Counted from the stretch's first letter, positions 38,062 to 47,331 are shown. The stretch: DNA of 64,000 nucleotides from Symsagittifera roscoffensis (GCF_963678635.1 NC_087071.1:7953605-8017604); one strand, 5' to 3'. The notes: generated from the letters alone by a model not told the origin. Made by a program: numbers and translations.

Positions 38062-38953
38062 ATTTTCTCTCAGTACTCAAGCGGTAGAACCGTCCTTGTT
38101 GATGTACTTCCGTTATCATGAATGGTCCTCTCCACTTCTTGAGTAGTTTCTTTGTTCCCTTGGCATTTTGGAAGACCCACACGTACTGGCCCACCTCATA
38201 TGGCTTTGCCTGTAATAGTTTTCCATCATATTTCTTGCGTTGTCTCATTTTTGCTTGCGCAGTGTTCCTCCTGCATAGCTCGTTTGGTTCCTGCTGTCTC
38301 CTGATCGCTTCTTTCACGTATGCTTGAGGCGACGTCCTTTTCCCTTCGTATTCCGGGTAAAAGAATGTCAGAAGCATTGCTCTCTCCCTGCCCGTCAACA
38401 TCATGAAAGGACTGATGCCCGTCGTTGAGTGCTGCGTACTGTTGTAGGCCACTACGACTTGCGGCAGGTATTTATCCCAGTCAGTCATGTATCTTGAACA
38501 GTATACCCTCAATATATTGACCATCGTTCTGTTCTGTCTCTCTACCAGCCCATTGGTTTGCGGATGGTAGGTTGTCGAGTGTGCTTGAGCAATCTGCGAT
38601 CTCTTCATCAGTTCTTTTGTCAAGTCCCCCACAAAAGCCTTGCCGTTGTCCGACTGGAAAGTCGATGGACAACCATACCGCGATATCCAATGCGTTATCA
38701 GGTGATCACATGTCTCCTCGGCTGAGGCTGTCTGACACGGAACCGCTTCCGCCAACTTTGTGAAGTGATCTATTATAACCAGTATTTGGTTATATCCTGA
38801 CTCCGTCATGCAGATCTTTTGATGGTCTATCTGCACCACCTCGTTGAACTCTGAGCTCTCAACGGACTTAAGTGGGGACTTCATCTTCCTTGGGTCTTTT
38901 ACTTGGAGGCATGCCAGGCAGGCATTCACCCATCTCTCACAGGCTTTCCTCAA
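38000..38953 (-). CDS. Integrase, minus-strand Gypsy element
   Basis: A 317-codon open frame. Residues 12-15 (CLAC) complete an HHCC zinc site whose histidines (SHDQMGHQG) are encoded just upstream, near 39,000-39,035, in another frame. The catalytic triad is Asp43 (QIDH), Asp102 (SDNGKAF) and Glu138 (NGLVERQNR), with 35 residues between the last two, as usual for retroviral integrases. The C-terminal part has KKWRGPFMITEV, the GPY/F-type module of Gypsy integrases. The enzyme would cut and join the element's cDNA into host DNA. This domain appears intact, but the polyprotein around it is frameshifted. Confidence 0.9.
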   Translation of the reverse strand: MRKACERWVNACLACLQVKDPRKMKSPLKSVESSEFNEVVQIDHQKICMTESGYNQILVIIDHFTKLAEAVPCQTASAEETCDHLITHWISRYGCPSTFQSDNGKAFVGDLTKELMKRSQIAQAHSTTYHPQTNGLVERQNRTMVNILRVYCSRYMTDWDKYLPQVVVAYNSTQHSTTGISPFMMLTGRERAMLLTFFYPEYEGKRTSPQAYVKEAIRRQQEPNELCRRNTAQAKMRQRKKYDGKLLQAKPYEVGQYVWVFQNAKGTKKLLKKWRGPFMITEVHQQGRFYRLSTERKYEASRPVPRGLVYTKGHGGS

Positions 38954-39098
38954 TCCTGGCCAATCAAACCTGTGAAGTAATCTTTGTTAAACTTTGTCTA
39001 TCCCCTGGTGCCCCATCTGATCGTGCGATCTGAATAGCACCTCCGTCTGATACAACTGTGGTAATATGATGAGATTGTGCTTGTGTAGTATCTTCTCA
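38954..39098 (-). pseudogene. Integrase zinc-binding region, frameshifted
   Basis: Translating this stretch gives the histidine half of the HHCC finger out of frame with the integrase core and with the RNase H spacer. A stop near 38,985 and a frame change separate them. Confidence 0.6.
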
Positions 39099-40013
39099 TC
39101 ATCCTTTCTCTTGCACTGAGTCCTCATTCCATTCTTCACACTCCCCGGACAATTTTTCTTCTCCGGTTTCTTCTTCCGTGGACATGGACCACTCCCCGGA
39201 CTCTTGACCTAGTCCCAGGTGTTCAGCTTCTTCTTTGAGCGCCACTTTCTTCTTCCTAACCTTGGTCTGCTCAAGAATGCTTTCAGGGATTTTGTCAACT
39301 AGTGACCGCACAACATCTTTGCTATCAGTAGCGCTTCCTCTTGGCGAGTCTGCATTTTTGACTGTTTCCTTCCTTCGCAGCAGCGTGACTTCCGGTTCCT
39401 CTTGACCCTTTTCTTGGATCACGGGTTTATCATCTGCTAGTTTCTCGAGTAACCTCATTAAGTCATCATCTATTTGTGCATCTCCCGTTTCTACATGGTT
39501 GAGATCATAACCTTTTGCCTTGAGTGTCTCCCTCACAATCTTGGACTTGAGTATTATCCCTATCGGCATTCCTCGTTTTTTCTTCAAGACCGTCTTCTCC
39601 GGAGGTTCTTTTGGTAGTTCGGGGTGATCTTCAATCGGTTTGCCTGACTTGTCCAACCATCTCGTGAGTGGAAGACTGTCGTACGTTTCCTTATCCATGA
39701 AGGAGAAGCCATCCTTGATATCGGGTCTATCTGCCTCCCTTTGCTCGTGTCTCTCGTTGAACTCCGTCTTCTTACTCAAGCTGTCAGCCTTTTGATGTTT
39801 GTCTCGTGTCCTATGCTCAATTATCATGTTATACCCATCCAGGTGATTTATCCACCTCCCAATGTAACTTTGGTCCATTGAGTACGTCTTCAGCCAGCTC
39901 AGTGCCCTGTTGTCGACTCGCAGCTTGAATGGCTCGCTGCCTAGGTATGCTCTATACTTCTCGACAAAGGTAACCACCGCAAACATCTCCGCTTTCGGTG
40001 CCCCGTACTTCAT
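39099..40013 (-). CDS. RNase H C-terminal half and long charged spacer (minus-strand Gypsy element)
   Basis: A 304-codon frame. Residues 1-80 carry RNase H features: KYGAPKAEMFAVV, FKLRVDNRALSWL (catalytic Asp), and HRTRDKHQKADSLSK (His and Asp near the end of the domain). The remaining ~220 residues form an unusually long Glu/Lys-rich spacer before the integrase finger. It has proline-rich (ELPKEPPEK) and acidic (EEETGEEKLSGE) parts and no recognised domain. Typical Gypsy elements have a far shorter connection here. Confidence 0.8.
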   Translation of the reverse strand: MKYGAPKAEMFAVVTFVEKYRAYLGSEPFKLRVDNRALSWLKTYSMDQSYIGRWINHLDGYNMIIEHRTRDKHQKADSLSKKTEFNERHEQREADRPDIKDGFSFMDKETYDSLPLTRWLDKSGKPIEDHPELPKEPPEKTVLKKKRGMPIGIILKSKIVRETLKAKGYDLNHVETGDAQIDDDLMRLLEKLADDKPVIQEKGQEEPEVTLLRRKETVKNADSPRGSATDSKDVVRSLVDKIPESILEQTKVRKKKVALKEEAEHLGLGQESGEWSMSTEEETGEEKLSGECEEWNEDSVQEKG

Positions 40014-40336
40014 TTCCGTGTCACTTAAGACTTAGCTTCCGTATGCTATTGGTCTCAAGACTGTTTTGCCGTTCCATTCTTGTTCTTGATGGAGAGTTCC
40101 AGAAATCGCTACCACCGACGCATCCGTGTCCAGCACGTACATCCCTTTCTCAGTTGGCATACCTAGTACTGGTGCCTCACACAGCTCTTTTTTGTTCTCT
40201 GGAATGACTCTTCTGCTGCGTTACCCCACGTGGACTTCTTGCCCTTGTGTCTCATTAGTTGTTGCATCGGGTATACCTTGTCTGCATAGCCTTTGATGAA
40301 TTCTCTGTAGTAATTCGCGAAACCCAGGAAGCTCAT
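40014..40336 (-). pseudogene. RT-RNase H connection, frameshifted
   Basis: The RT frame continues beyond its TGA (40,337-40,339) with FLGFANYYREFIKGYADKV, a canonical RT connection motif. It then changes register near 40,200, where the first RNase H aspartate segment (YVLDTDASVVAISGTL) appears in another frame, and ends in a TAA near 40,031. Confidence 0.7.
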
Positions 40337-41041
40337 TCACTGGTGTTCCGTTTTCGGCGATTTCCAAGTAAGAACTGCTTCTACCGCGTCTGGATCAGGT
40401 CTGATGCCGTGCCTGTCCACCATCCTGCCCAAGTATTTTATCGAGTCCTTGAGTATCTCGCACTTTGATGGTTTACACTTCAGCCCCGACCTCTTCATAC
40501 ATGCAAACACTTCGTCAAGTCTCTCAAGGTGGTCTTCTAAGGTGGGCGTTGCTATTACCACGTCATCCACATAGCACATTACCAGATTGCCGTACTTCTT
40601 CGTCACCCCTATTAGTGCGTGTGCCATCAGTCGCTGAAATGTTGCAGTGGCATTGCAAAGACCAAACGGCATCCGTTTCCACTGAAAAAGACCCAACTCG
40701 CAGGCGAACCCTGTCTTGTCCCTGTCCTGCTTCCTCAGCGGTACCTGCCAGAAGGCCGAACCTAAATCAAGAGTCGTAAAGAACTTTGCATCACCTAACT
40801 TCGAGAGGCTCTCATCAATTCTAGGTATGGGATAGAGATCCTTCACCGTGACGGAGTTCAGGTATTGAAAGTCACAACAAAACCTCAATTGGTCGCCTTT
40901 CTTTTTGGCCATCACTACTCCACACGCCCACGGTGATTTGGATGGTTCTATCATATCATACTCTAGTAACGTTTCGATCTCTTTTCTACACGCATCCGAT
41001 TTTTGTGGGGTCATGCGCCTCGCCCCCTCCCTGTGCGGCAT
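40337..41041 (-). CDS. Reverse transcriptase, minus-strand Gypsy element
   Basis: A 234-codon frame containing the full palm/fingers motif series. These are EIETLLEYDMIEPSKSPWA, RFCCDFQYLN (about 53-62), FTTLDLGSAFWQV with catalytic Asp92, KTGFA, the WKRMPFGLCNATATFQ block (121-135), and CYVDD with Asp159/160 (YVDD at 40,562-40,573). SGLKCKPSKCEIL and IKYLG follow. All three catalytic aspartates are present. The frame ends at a single TGA (40,337-40,339), after which RT sequence simply continues, so this stop is a point mutation. The enzyme would copy element RNA into DNA. Confidence 0.93.
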   Translation of the reverse strand: MPHREGARRMTPQKSDACRKEIETLLEYDMIEPSKSPWACGVVMAKKKGDQLRFCCDFQYLNSVTVKDLYPIPRIDESLSKLGDAKFFTTLDLGSAFWQVPLRKQDRDKTGFACELGLFQWKRMPFGLCNATATFQRLMAHALIGVTKKYGNLVMCYVDDVVIATPTLEDHLERLDEVFACMKRSGLKCKPSKCEILKDSIKYLGRMVDRHGIRPDPDAVEAVLTWKSPKTEHQ

Positions 41042-41099
41042 CGCATTCTCTTCAAGTTCTATTTCATGCTCAACGAAATTGCAGCACCCGATGTCCGAC

Positions 41100-41956
41100 T
41101 TATGCCTCTTCTTCGTTCCGCTGTAGTACGTCCTTGATGGCTTCGAGCTGTTCGTCTGTCATTTTGACCCTCAAGTGTTCAATCTCCGACAGGACCGGTT
41201 GATCACTTTGCATTTCATCCAGTGTGGGCCGCTCTGGAAAGTTCGAACAGCTCGACAGCCCATCGTTCGTCTTTGACTTAAGTGATTTAACAAGACCCGA
41301 TGAACTTTTTGTTTTCTGTAATCGTCTTAAGATACAAATTTTGTCCCAATGATTAGGACAATCAACAACTTCATTTTGTTTTGAATTCTCAGTCATTTCA
41401 TATCGAGTTTTAACCGGTAAAGCATATCCCAGCTTCCTCCCCCTCTGTATCGTGATCGGTATATCAAGAGTATTAAACAAGACACTGACGCAGAGGCCGC
41501 TCTTCGTTATCGAGAAGGATCTTCCTAAAACAGCAGCACTTTGACTATTAGGATTCGGGACTATGCACACCTGCTTGTTGTCACTTAGTTCATTGTAATT
41601 TTTCATCCGCAAGCTTACGATTGCTGCTTCGTTCGCTTTTAGCCTCACCCTCCTACTCAAGAATACCGGTGCTTTATTTTCATTCGCTAATTTTAAATTT
41701 ACCGGTTTTATTGCGTACCTCCTATCCGGGTTTCTCATCCTGAACATCGCATTGTTTAAATCAATCGTTACGTCAAAGTTCCTGATGAAGTCCCTGCCTA
41801 AAATGAATTGGTCAGACTCGTCCAGGTTTTCTACTACAAGAAAGCTCATCCACAGATTGCGTTCCCCCAGATTTAGGGCTATTATTGGTGTCCTGCCTAG
41901 CACCCGCAGCGCCCCTTTGTTGGCTGCTGACAACCGTCTTCTCGAGTCTATCAAGT
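41100..41956 (-). CDS. Protease/RT linker of the Gypsy pol, cut by the BEL insertion
   Basis: Gypsy sequence reads open from the BEL junction at 41,956 down to a stop at 41,100. It includes FILGRDFIRNFDVTIDL, a retropepsin-style C-terminal LG-DF motif, so this is the second half of the protease followed by a linker to RT. An open frame also runs a short way into the BEL LTR, but that part is accidental. The frame is in register with 51,147 on the far side of the BEL element when one target repeat is discounted. Confidence 0.85.
41952..41956. other. Target-site duplication CAAGT, left
   Basis: Identical to 51,142-51,146 on the other side of the BEL element. Five bases is the usual BEL/Pao duplication length. 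Confidence 0.9.
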
Positions 41957-42416
41957 TGTTAATGCTACATAGCATTAAAGTATGAAAGTATAGTATAAAG
42001 CCAGTATAGTTGCTTAGCAATATCAGCTATATAGCTCAGCGTATACATAGTGCGTTCCGGGAAGTTCGGCGTGGGTTCGATTATCACCTAGGTCGTTTCA
42101 TTTGAGAATCCTATTTGAGCCGAACCTGACAGTACATAAAATGCTAATATTTTAATCGGTTCAAAATTGGTTTGCAATTGAGTTTCTGTTAATTAAACTG
42201 CGTGAACTAAGTATGAACTCATTGTGAAAAAACACATAAATCACACAAATCAGGGCATGAACAAGCCCACTTTTTAACTTGATACGTGTAATGTTGTTGC
42301 TAATTCCGTGCAATAAAAATTTTTAAAATTCGCCTTTTATTGATTCTCTTGAATTAAACCGATTCTGTTTCCTGTTTTTATAAGTTATAAAAAAAGTTAT
42401 AAAAAAGGCCAGATTA
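41957..42416 (+). repeat. BEL element left (5') LTR
   Basis: Begins TGTTAATGCTA and ends CCAGATTA. The first bases form a hairpin (TTAATGCTA/TAGCATTAA). It carries a short palindrome AGCTATATAGCT (42,025-42,036), a tRNA-like A/B-box segment (about 42,030-42,088), and twin agttataaaaa blocks near the 3' end. It ends in TA, where TG...CA is usual. Confidence 0.95.
42030..42088 (+). promoter_or_regulatory. tRNA-like segment inside the BEL LTR
   Basis: tatagctcagcg resembles a pol III A box, and gtgggttcgattatcac resembles a B box/T-arm in which the outer bases can pair. They are spaced about as in a tRNA gene. The D-arm and acceptor pairing are poor, so this is not a functional tRNA. The same segment is in the right LTR near 50,756-50,814. 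Confidence 0.4.
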
Positions 42417-42419
42417 TTT

Positions 42420-42438
42420 TGGTGCCGCGCCAATCGGG
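42420..42438 (+). other. BEL primer-binding site
   Basis: TGGTGCCGCGCCAATCGGG starts three bases after the LTR. The leading TGG is complementary to a tRNA CCA end, and the first ~12 bases would pair with a tRNA ending GGCGCGGCACCA. The tRNA species is not assigned. Confidence 0.7.
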
Positions 42439-42993
42439 AAACAAAAAACCAAGGACCTGGAAACAGAAAACAAACCGATACGTGAACTAGCCAAAAGACG
42501 ATTCGGCCTAAATATCCGAAATAGGAAATCAAACCAGAAGAGCGGGATCTATCAACTAGCTGGCCGAAAAAGGAACAAATTGGTACGTAAACTAGCCGAA
42601 AACGATGTGGCATAAATAACCGAAATATCCTATCAACGGAAATCCGCCAAAGTGAGCAGCCGACAAACTAGATCTCAGAAGTTTAACAACTTCCAACAAA
42701 GCCGACAACCCAGAGGCCGACATCACTCAAGACGGAAAGTGTTTTTTTTTGTGGAATCTTCGTGTACTTTTGGACTCAGGCCCGGTGAACTACCTGCAAA
42801 AAACTTGTAAGATCGAACCTGTGCTTTCAACTAACTTTTACAATTTAATTTGTGCTAGTTTTTTAATCGAAAAAAAGTGCTGTTTTTTTGATTATCAGTG
42901 CTATAAAATTTCATACGATGTTGTTAATTGCAAACCGATTAAGACCATACTAGATACCTAATCCCAGCTCATACCCAGTACCCTATTACCCCA

Positions 42994-43035
42994 GGATAGT
43001 CTCGAACTCAAAACATTTTGTGTTCGAGACTATCC
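42994..43035 (+). repeat. BEL leader hairpin 1
   Basis: Perfect 14-base arms GGATAGTCTCGAAC / GTTCGAGACTATCC around a 14-base loop that itself can pair partly (CAAAA/TTTTG). It is preceded by attaccccaggatagt, which recurs in front of hairpin 2. Confidence 0.85.
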
Positions 43036-43051
43036 CATTACCCCAGGATAG

Positions 43052-43079
43052 TTTCACAAACTCAAAGAGTTTTGTGAAA
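43052..43079 (+). repeat. BEL leader hairpin 2
   Basis: Arms TTTCACAAACTC and GAGTTTTGTGAAA flank AAA, with one bulge. It directly follows the second copy of attaccccaggatagt (43,037-43,052). Confidence 0.8.
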
Positions 43080-43588
43080 AAAAAAAACTGAATAAAAATT
43101 TTTCGAAAAAAAAAATTCTCGAAAAAAAAGGCTATTCCAACTTTTCCCAAAACTTTCACTGACAAAAAAAAAATTTTTTTTGCCCGAATTAAGAGCAAAA
43201 TCGGAAAAACCGTTTTCGTCTCGCCCGTTCAAACGTTTAAACCGTCAATTGTGTCGAGCAAGTTTTTTGAGTGAATCCCTACCTCGGTTTTCTCCAGTGG
43301 TTGGATAAACTTTAAAAATTTTGCTCGGCTCGCCCCGTTTTCGGCCGCATACCGCCGCGACCGTTACTGCTACCGTTTTGCCGTAACGTCGTTGAGTTTA
43401 ACCGATAAACCATACGCGTTAACTTAAATAGTACTGAATCGAAGCCTTAGCAAAACCTTAAAAACCCTCAGCTAAGGGTTCTTAAAGTTCTTATCGTGAT
43501 AAGTTTTTTTCTTCTATATGACGACTTTACATCAACAGACTCCTTAAATTGATTGCCATTAAAACAATCGTATCGCTTATCACTCTCA

Positions 43589-44234
43589 ATGGTGTTCATC
43601 ATTGCTGCGAGTTCTCTCCATCACTCCGTAAATACATCACCATTAACTCTACAAAAACGCCTCGACGACACTTTTAAAGCAGTTCCAGGTTTAAGCTTTA
43701 ATTTGAATGCAAATAACCGGCAAAAGACTGTTCAATATCTTTTAAGCAATTCCCCCAAATGTATGGTAGAGAGAAACTTTATAATTTGGCATGACGTTAT
43801 AAATAATTCATTGAGCAAGCATAGATCAAACAACGATAACCCACTTACACCAGAAATTCTGATTAAAATTTTAGAAGAGTATAAAAAAAATATCAGCCAT
43901 TATTTACGTACACCGTCAAAATACCCCTAATATTTACGTACGTTTGGTTGAAACAGGAATATTAACAATTAATGTGACTAAACATTTAATATCAAAAAGA
44001 AAAGCTAGCAAAAAAGAATTAATTCGTAAGCTTAAATTAATTCATCCTCCGGCGTTTTTAGAAATAAAAAATTTGAGAATCATTCGACGTTATTTCCCCA
44101 ATCTGTCCGAACTTATCAATAAAGTTAAAAGTCGTCGACCAAGTTCAGGGAAAAGAAAAGCAGATAAGCAAAAGATTTCACAAATGACAACAGTCGAAGA
44201 ATATTTAACATTTGTTAGGCATTATAAACCTTGA
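43589..44234 (+). pseudogene. Additional ORF upstream of BEL gag (frameshifted)
   Basis: The first frame runs from ATG 43,589 to the stop at 43,930, and protein-like sequence continues in the next frame through 44,234. The switch lies around 43,905-43,925, together about 215 residues. The start MVFIIAASSLHHS is hydrophobic. Further on, FIIWHDVINNSLSKHRSNN followed by a Leu/Lys-rich C-terminus and KHLISKRKASKKE are distinctive. I recognise no named domain with confidence; a weak similarity to SGNH-hydrolase-like ORFs carried by some retroelements is possible. Canonical BEL/Pao elements begin coding with gag, so a separate upstream ORF is unusual. The frame change may be decay. Confidence 0.6.
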
Positions 44235-44437
44235 TTTTTTTGATTAGTTAAATTCATCTTTATTTTCAATCTTGTAGTTTGTTGTCCTTCTGTTCCGTAG
44301 GCAACGAGAATCGTAGGGGTCTTGCGAGGATCCTCTCGTTCGGCATAGGACGCGGCTACTTTACTTGAATTGACTTTAGTTTGATTCCGTCAACCGACAC
44401 TATTTTTTTGCTCTTATTTAGAAACAAATATTTCAAA

Positions 44438-44937
44438 ATGGAGCTTGATCTCGGCCAGAAGCTAAACAAAATTTAATTTGCCAGGAAAGAGTTAGTAACA
44501 AATCTTTTCGATTACAATGCCAAAATTACGGAATATATAAGTGCGAATGATAGACCAGCTAAAATTGAAACGTACATAGAAAAACCTAGCATTTGCTTAC
44601 AAAAAATTATAGAGAAATTTGATGAGCTTAAATCTTTGTCTATGCACAGCAACAACGCTGCTGAAACAATAAATTAACTTGAGTTTTACCTAGGATCTAC
44701 CACTGCAAAACATGACGATGTATTAGGTCTAGCTAAAAATTACTTTCAAATTAAACATCAAGAGGACCAGATAGCAACTGCACGAACCCCAACGCCAAGC
44801 GAATCCGTCCGTTCCAAGAAACACCTTTCACAGCGTTCTAAGATTGCATCAATGACTTCGAGTGAGCGTCGAAGAGAAGCAGCCCTTGCAAAAATTGACG
44901 CGAGGAAGTTGAACGCCAAGTAGAGGCTAAGCTTCGT
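44438..44937 (+). pseudogene. BEL gag N-terminus with two stops
   Basis: ATG at 44,438 opens MELDLGQKLNKI and is stopped at codon 13 (TAA 44,474). The same frame continues as convincing protein to a second TAA at 44,675 and then to about 44,900. There the register shifts to that of the long frame starting at 44,938 (segment EEVERQVEAKLRLKKQE). The region is helical and charged, as in BEL gag N-termini. Confidence 0.8.
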
Positions 44938-47331
44938 TTGAAAAAGCAAGAGATCCAGATTCAGTCGATGAAGGGTCAACTTGATCTTGATGTGGTTGTA
45001 GAGGAAAGCCGTCAAAAGCTAGCTGAAGCAACTATCGAAGAGGCTGAATATCTGGAAGACGCCTCTGAAATTTGTGAACTTCGTCGTAGCAGATCGAAAT
45101 TGGCAATGGCCGTTCAGGAGAACCAAACGGAGAAAGACAGGACAAGAAGTTGGGTGAACACTCAATTCCCAACTCAGGAGATAGTTCAGCCCGTGGCGCC
45201 AGTCCAAAGTGTCAATCTGGAACCAGCTTCCAAGTTCTTGTCATTTTCAAGTTTTGAACCGCCTTTCAGTAGAAATCTGACGATGATTAATAACTCACAT
45301 CCATTTGCTGATTATTTCGAAACCACGTGTATAAACTCACAGAATGTTAACGTCCCTCATACATCAAATACAAGTGTCCGCTTGCCAAATCCAAAGATAA
45401 ACAGTACGTATGAGTCACAGGAACAGCTACCTTTGACCAACCTATACAACTACAACCCTTTGATGCAGAGTAGTTTTCATCATTCTAATATCCCGACGAG
45501 CTCAATGTCCATTGCTCAACAAACCTTTTTCCCAAGTAATTCCGCAAATTTTGTGTACCAACCGCTTTTACCAACTAACGTTGGTCCTCTCAATCCTCCA
45601 ACAGTCACCTTCTCCCCTAACTCATATTATGTCACACAGCCATCGAATGTTCAACCGTTCTCTAGCGGAGGAACAACTTTTTATGTCGGTGATCTTAAAA
45701 ACTTAGACGCCGCAATCTATTCAAAACCGCTGATGGCGCCTTATACAAATGAGAACAAACAATATGGCCCATTTACGTCCTCGAGCAGTAAACCAATCAC
45801 AAATCAAGATCTAGCTGAAATCTTGACACTGAGCCAGAAAGGTCCCTTGCCTGAATGGAAATTGTCTTCTTTCAACGGAAATCGCGTTCCCACGCAACAA
45901 GACTTCTTGAAAAGTGCAATCGATGCAAAAGTTTTAAGTGATGATGTCAAACTGACATATCTCAAAACTCTCGTTTCAGGCAAAGCGAAGAATGCAATTG
46001 CCGAATTCGCTTACAGTGGAGTATTCTACAAGGACGCTTTGAAAACTCTAGAGAGGAAATTTGGACAACCACAGACGATTGTGGCAGCTCATCTTGAAAA
46101 ACTTTCGAATTTTCCACCTCTCAAAATGCACAACTCAGAAAGCATTATCAATTTTGCTTCCTGTATATCCAGTCCTGTCGCAGTTTTAAAATCGTTAGGA
46201 TATGAGTATGACTTGAAGAGTACATCCGTTGTGAATCAAGTTATTTCAAAATTGCCTCCAAATATGAAAGAGTCATGGTCTCTCCACTCTGTAAAGAAAT
46301 GTTGGAGACAGCCAACCGTTTTAGACTTTAATGATTGGCTCCGCGACAAGGCTGAGGCACATGAACTTATGCGTCTGAGTCAGAATAAGTCACGACCTGA
46401 GGAGACTCCAAAGACTGATTTCCATAAACCACCTACAAAAGTTTTTGCCGCTGCTTCAAAAGTTGAAAAACCAAATTATGCTCCGTGCCTCCAGTGCAAT
46501 GGTAAACACCCACTCTGGAGTTGTTCTGTGTTTAAGGAAAAGACCCCAACTCAACGAGCTCAGTTCTCCGCACAAAATAGGTTGTGTTTTGCTTGCTTTC
46601 AACCTGACCACATGTACCGAAAATGCCCTAAAGCCCGCAAATGCACTAAGCCTGGTTGTGAAAGCACCCATAATGTCTTGTTACATGGTGCTGAGAAAGT
46701 TTTCAGCGTAAGGTCTGCAAACAAAGAGTTAAACAATAGCAATAATGCAAGCCATTCGAATTCAAACAGTACCGCCCCGCCGAACCGGAATAAGCCGCAA
46801 ACTTCGTCATCGAACGTAGCCGGTTCGTCGTCTTACAAGAAACTAACGGGACTCCTTCCTGTGCTTCAATTGGAAATAAGTTCACGCACAGATGTTACCA
46901 CTGCTCTTGTAATGTGCGATTCCTGTTGTACCCACTCATGGGTCTCGGCGGGCCTAGCACAGCGTTTAAATTTAACTGGCCAACAGCTAGATATTCTGGT
47001 AAACGGCTTCAATTCGACGGAATCCGTTCCCACGCAACAAGTCGAAGTGAATGTTTTTGCCAAATTTGACCACCATGAATACTCGTTTAGGGTTACGCCG
47101 TTTGTGAAAGACAGTTTGAGCGTTGGTTCCGGAACCATTGACGTTACCATTCTCCAAGACAGGTTTCCACATCTGCAGCCAATTAAACCTATTGTCTACA
47201 AATATTCCGACGTTGAGATGATATTAGGGCAGGATGTCTTTCATGCAATCAAGCCTCTCGAATACTTCCAAGGACGAAATCAAAACACTCCTGTCGAGCC
47301 ACCACTTTCAAGTGCAATGTTGAAGACGTAG
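44938..47331 (+). CDS. BEL Gag (capsid, zinc knuckles) and protease
   Basis: A 797-codon open frame. The N-terminus is coiled-coil-like (ESRQKLAEATIEEAEYL). Asn/Pro/Ser-rich linker follows to about residue 290, then the gag capsid-type domain begins (EILTLSQKGPLPEWKLSSFNGN..., about 290-500). The zinc region has CLQCNGKHPLWSC, CFACFQPDHMYRKC and KCTKPGCESTHNVLLH (about residues 517-585, 46,486-46,690). The protease begins LLPVLQLEIS and has MCDSCCTHSWVS with the active Asp near 46,919. The residue after Asp-Ser is Cys; Pao-type proteases tolerate variants here, so activity is uncertain. DVEMILGQDVFH is the C-terminal protease motif. The stop at 47,329 follows an apparent short deletion. Confidence 0.9.
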   Translation: MKKQEIQIQSMKGQLDLDVVVEESRQKLAEATIEEAEYLEDASEICELRRSRSKLAMAVQENQTEKDRTRSWVNTQFPTQEIVQPVAPVQSVNLEPASKFLSFSSFEPPFSRNLTMINNSHPFADYFETTCINSQNVNVPHTSNTSVRLPNPKINSTYESQEQLPLTNLYNYNPLMQSSFHHSNIPTSSMSIAQQTFFPSNSANFVYQPLLPTNVGPLNPPTVTFSPNSYYVTQPSNVQPFSSGGTTFYVGDLKNLDAAIYSKPLMAPYTNENKQYGPFTSSSSKPITNQDLAEILTLSQKGPLPEWKLSSFNGNRVPTQQDFLKSAIDAKVLSDDVKLTYLKTLVSGKAKNAIAEFAYSGVFYKDALKTLERKFGQPQTIVAAHLEKLSNFPPLKMHNSESIINFASCISSPVAVLKSLGYEYDLKSTSVVNQVISKLPPNMKESWSLHSVKKCWRQPTVLDFNDWLRDKAEAHELMRLSQNKSRPEETPKTDFHKPPTKVFAAASKVEKPNYAPCLQCNGKHPLWSCSVFKEKTPTQRAQFSAQNRLCFACFQPDHMYRKCPKARKCTKPGCESTHNVLLHGAEKVFSVRSANKELNNSNNASHSNSNSTAPPNRNKPQTSSSNVAGSSSYKKLTGLLPVLQLEISSRTDVTTALVMCDSCCTHSWVSAGLAQRLNLTGQQLDILVNGFNSTESVPTQQVEVNVFAKFDHHEYSFRVTPFVKDSLSVGSGTIDVTILQDRFPHLQPIKPIVYKYSDVEMILGQDVFHAIKPLEYFQGRNQNTPVEPPLSSAMLKT

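Larger units (their letters stand above)
35621..41956 (-). mobile_element. Minus-strand Ty3/Gypsy element, 3' part
   Basis: This is the downstream half of a Gypsy element read on the minus strand: the protease/RT linker, RT, RNase H, integrase, pol tail and an extra ORF. It is interrupted at 41,956 by the BEL element; the upstream half resumes at 51,142. It is much less decayed than the element at 19.5-34.4 kb and has higher GC. A 3' LTR was not identified, so the left coordinate is the end of coding sequence. Confidence 0.9.
42439..43588 (+). other. BEL leader (untranslated)
   Basis: About 1.1 kb without convincing coding sequence. It contains a diverged direct repeat (gtgaactagccaaaagacgat near 42,480 and gtaaactagccgaaaacgat near 42,587), two strong hairpins at 42,994-43,035 and 43,052-43,079, and A/T homopolymer-rich sequence around 43,080-43,180. 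Such leaders usually carry packaging and dimerisation signals. Confidence 0.6.

Noticed and set aside
37184-38087. Plus-strand frames opposite the Gypsy pol tail
   Set aside because: They are antisense shadows of the acidic coding strand (Glu/Asp codons read as Ser/Leu).
42030-42088. A functional tRNA gene
   Set aside because: The A- and B-box-like parts are present, but acceptor and D stems do not pair, and the segment is simply part of both LTRs.
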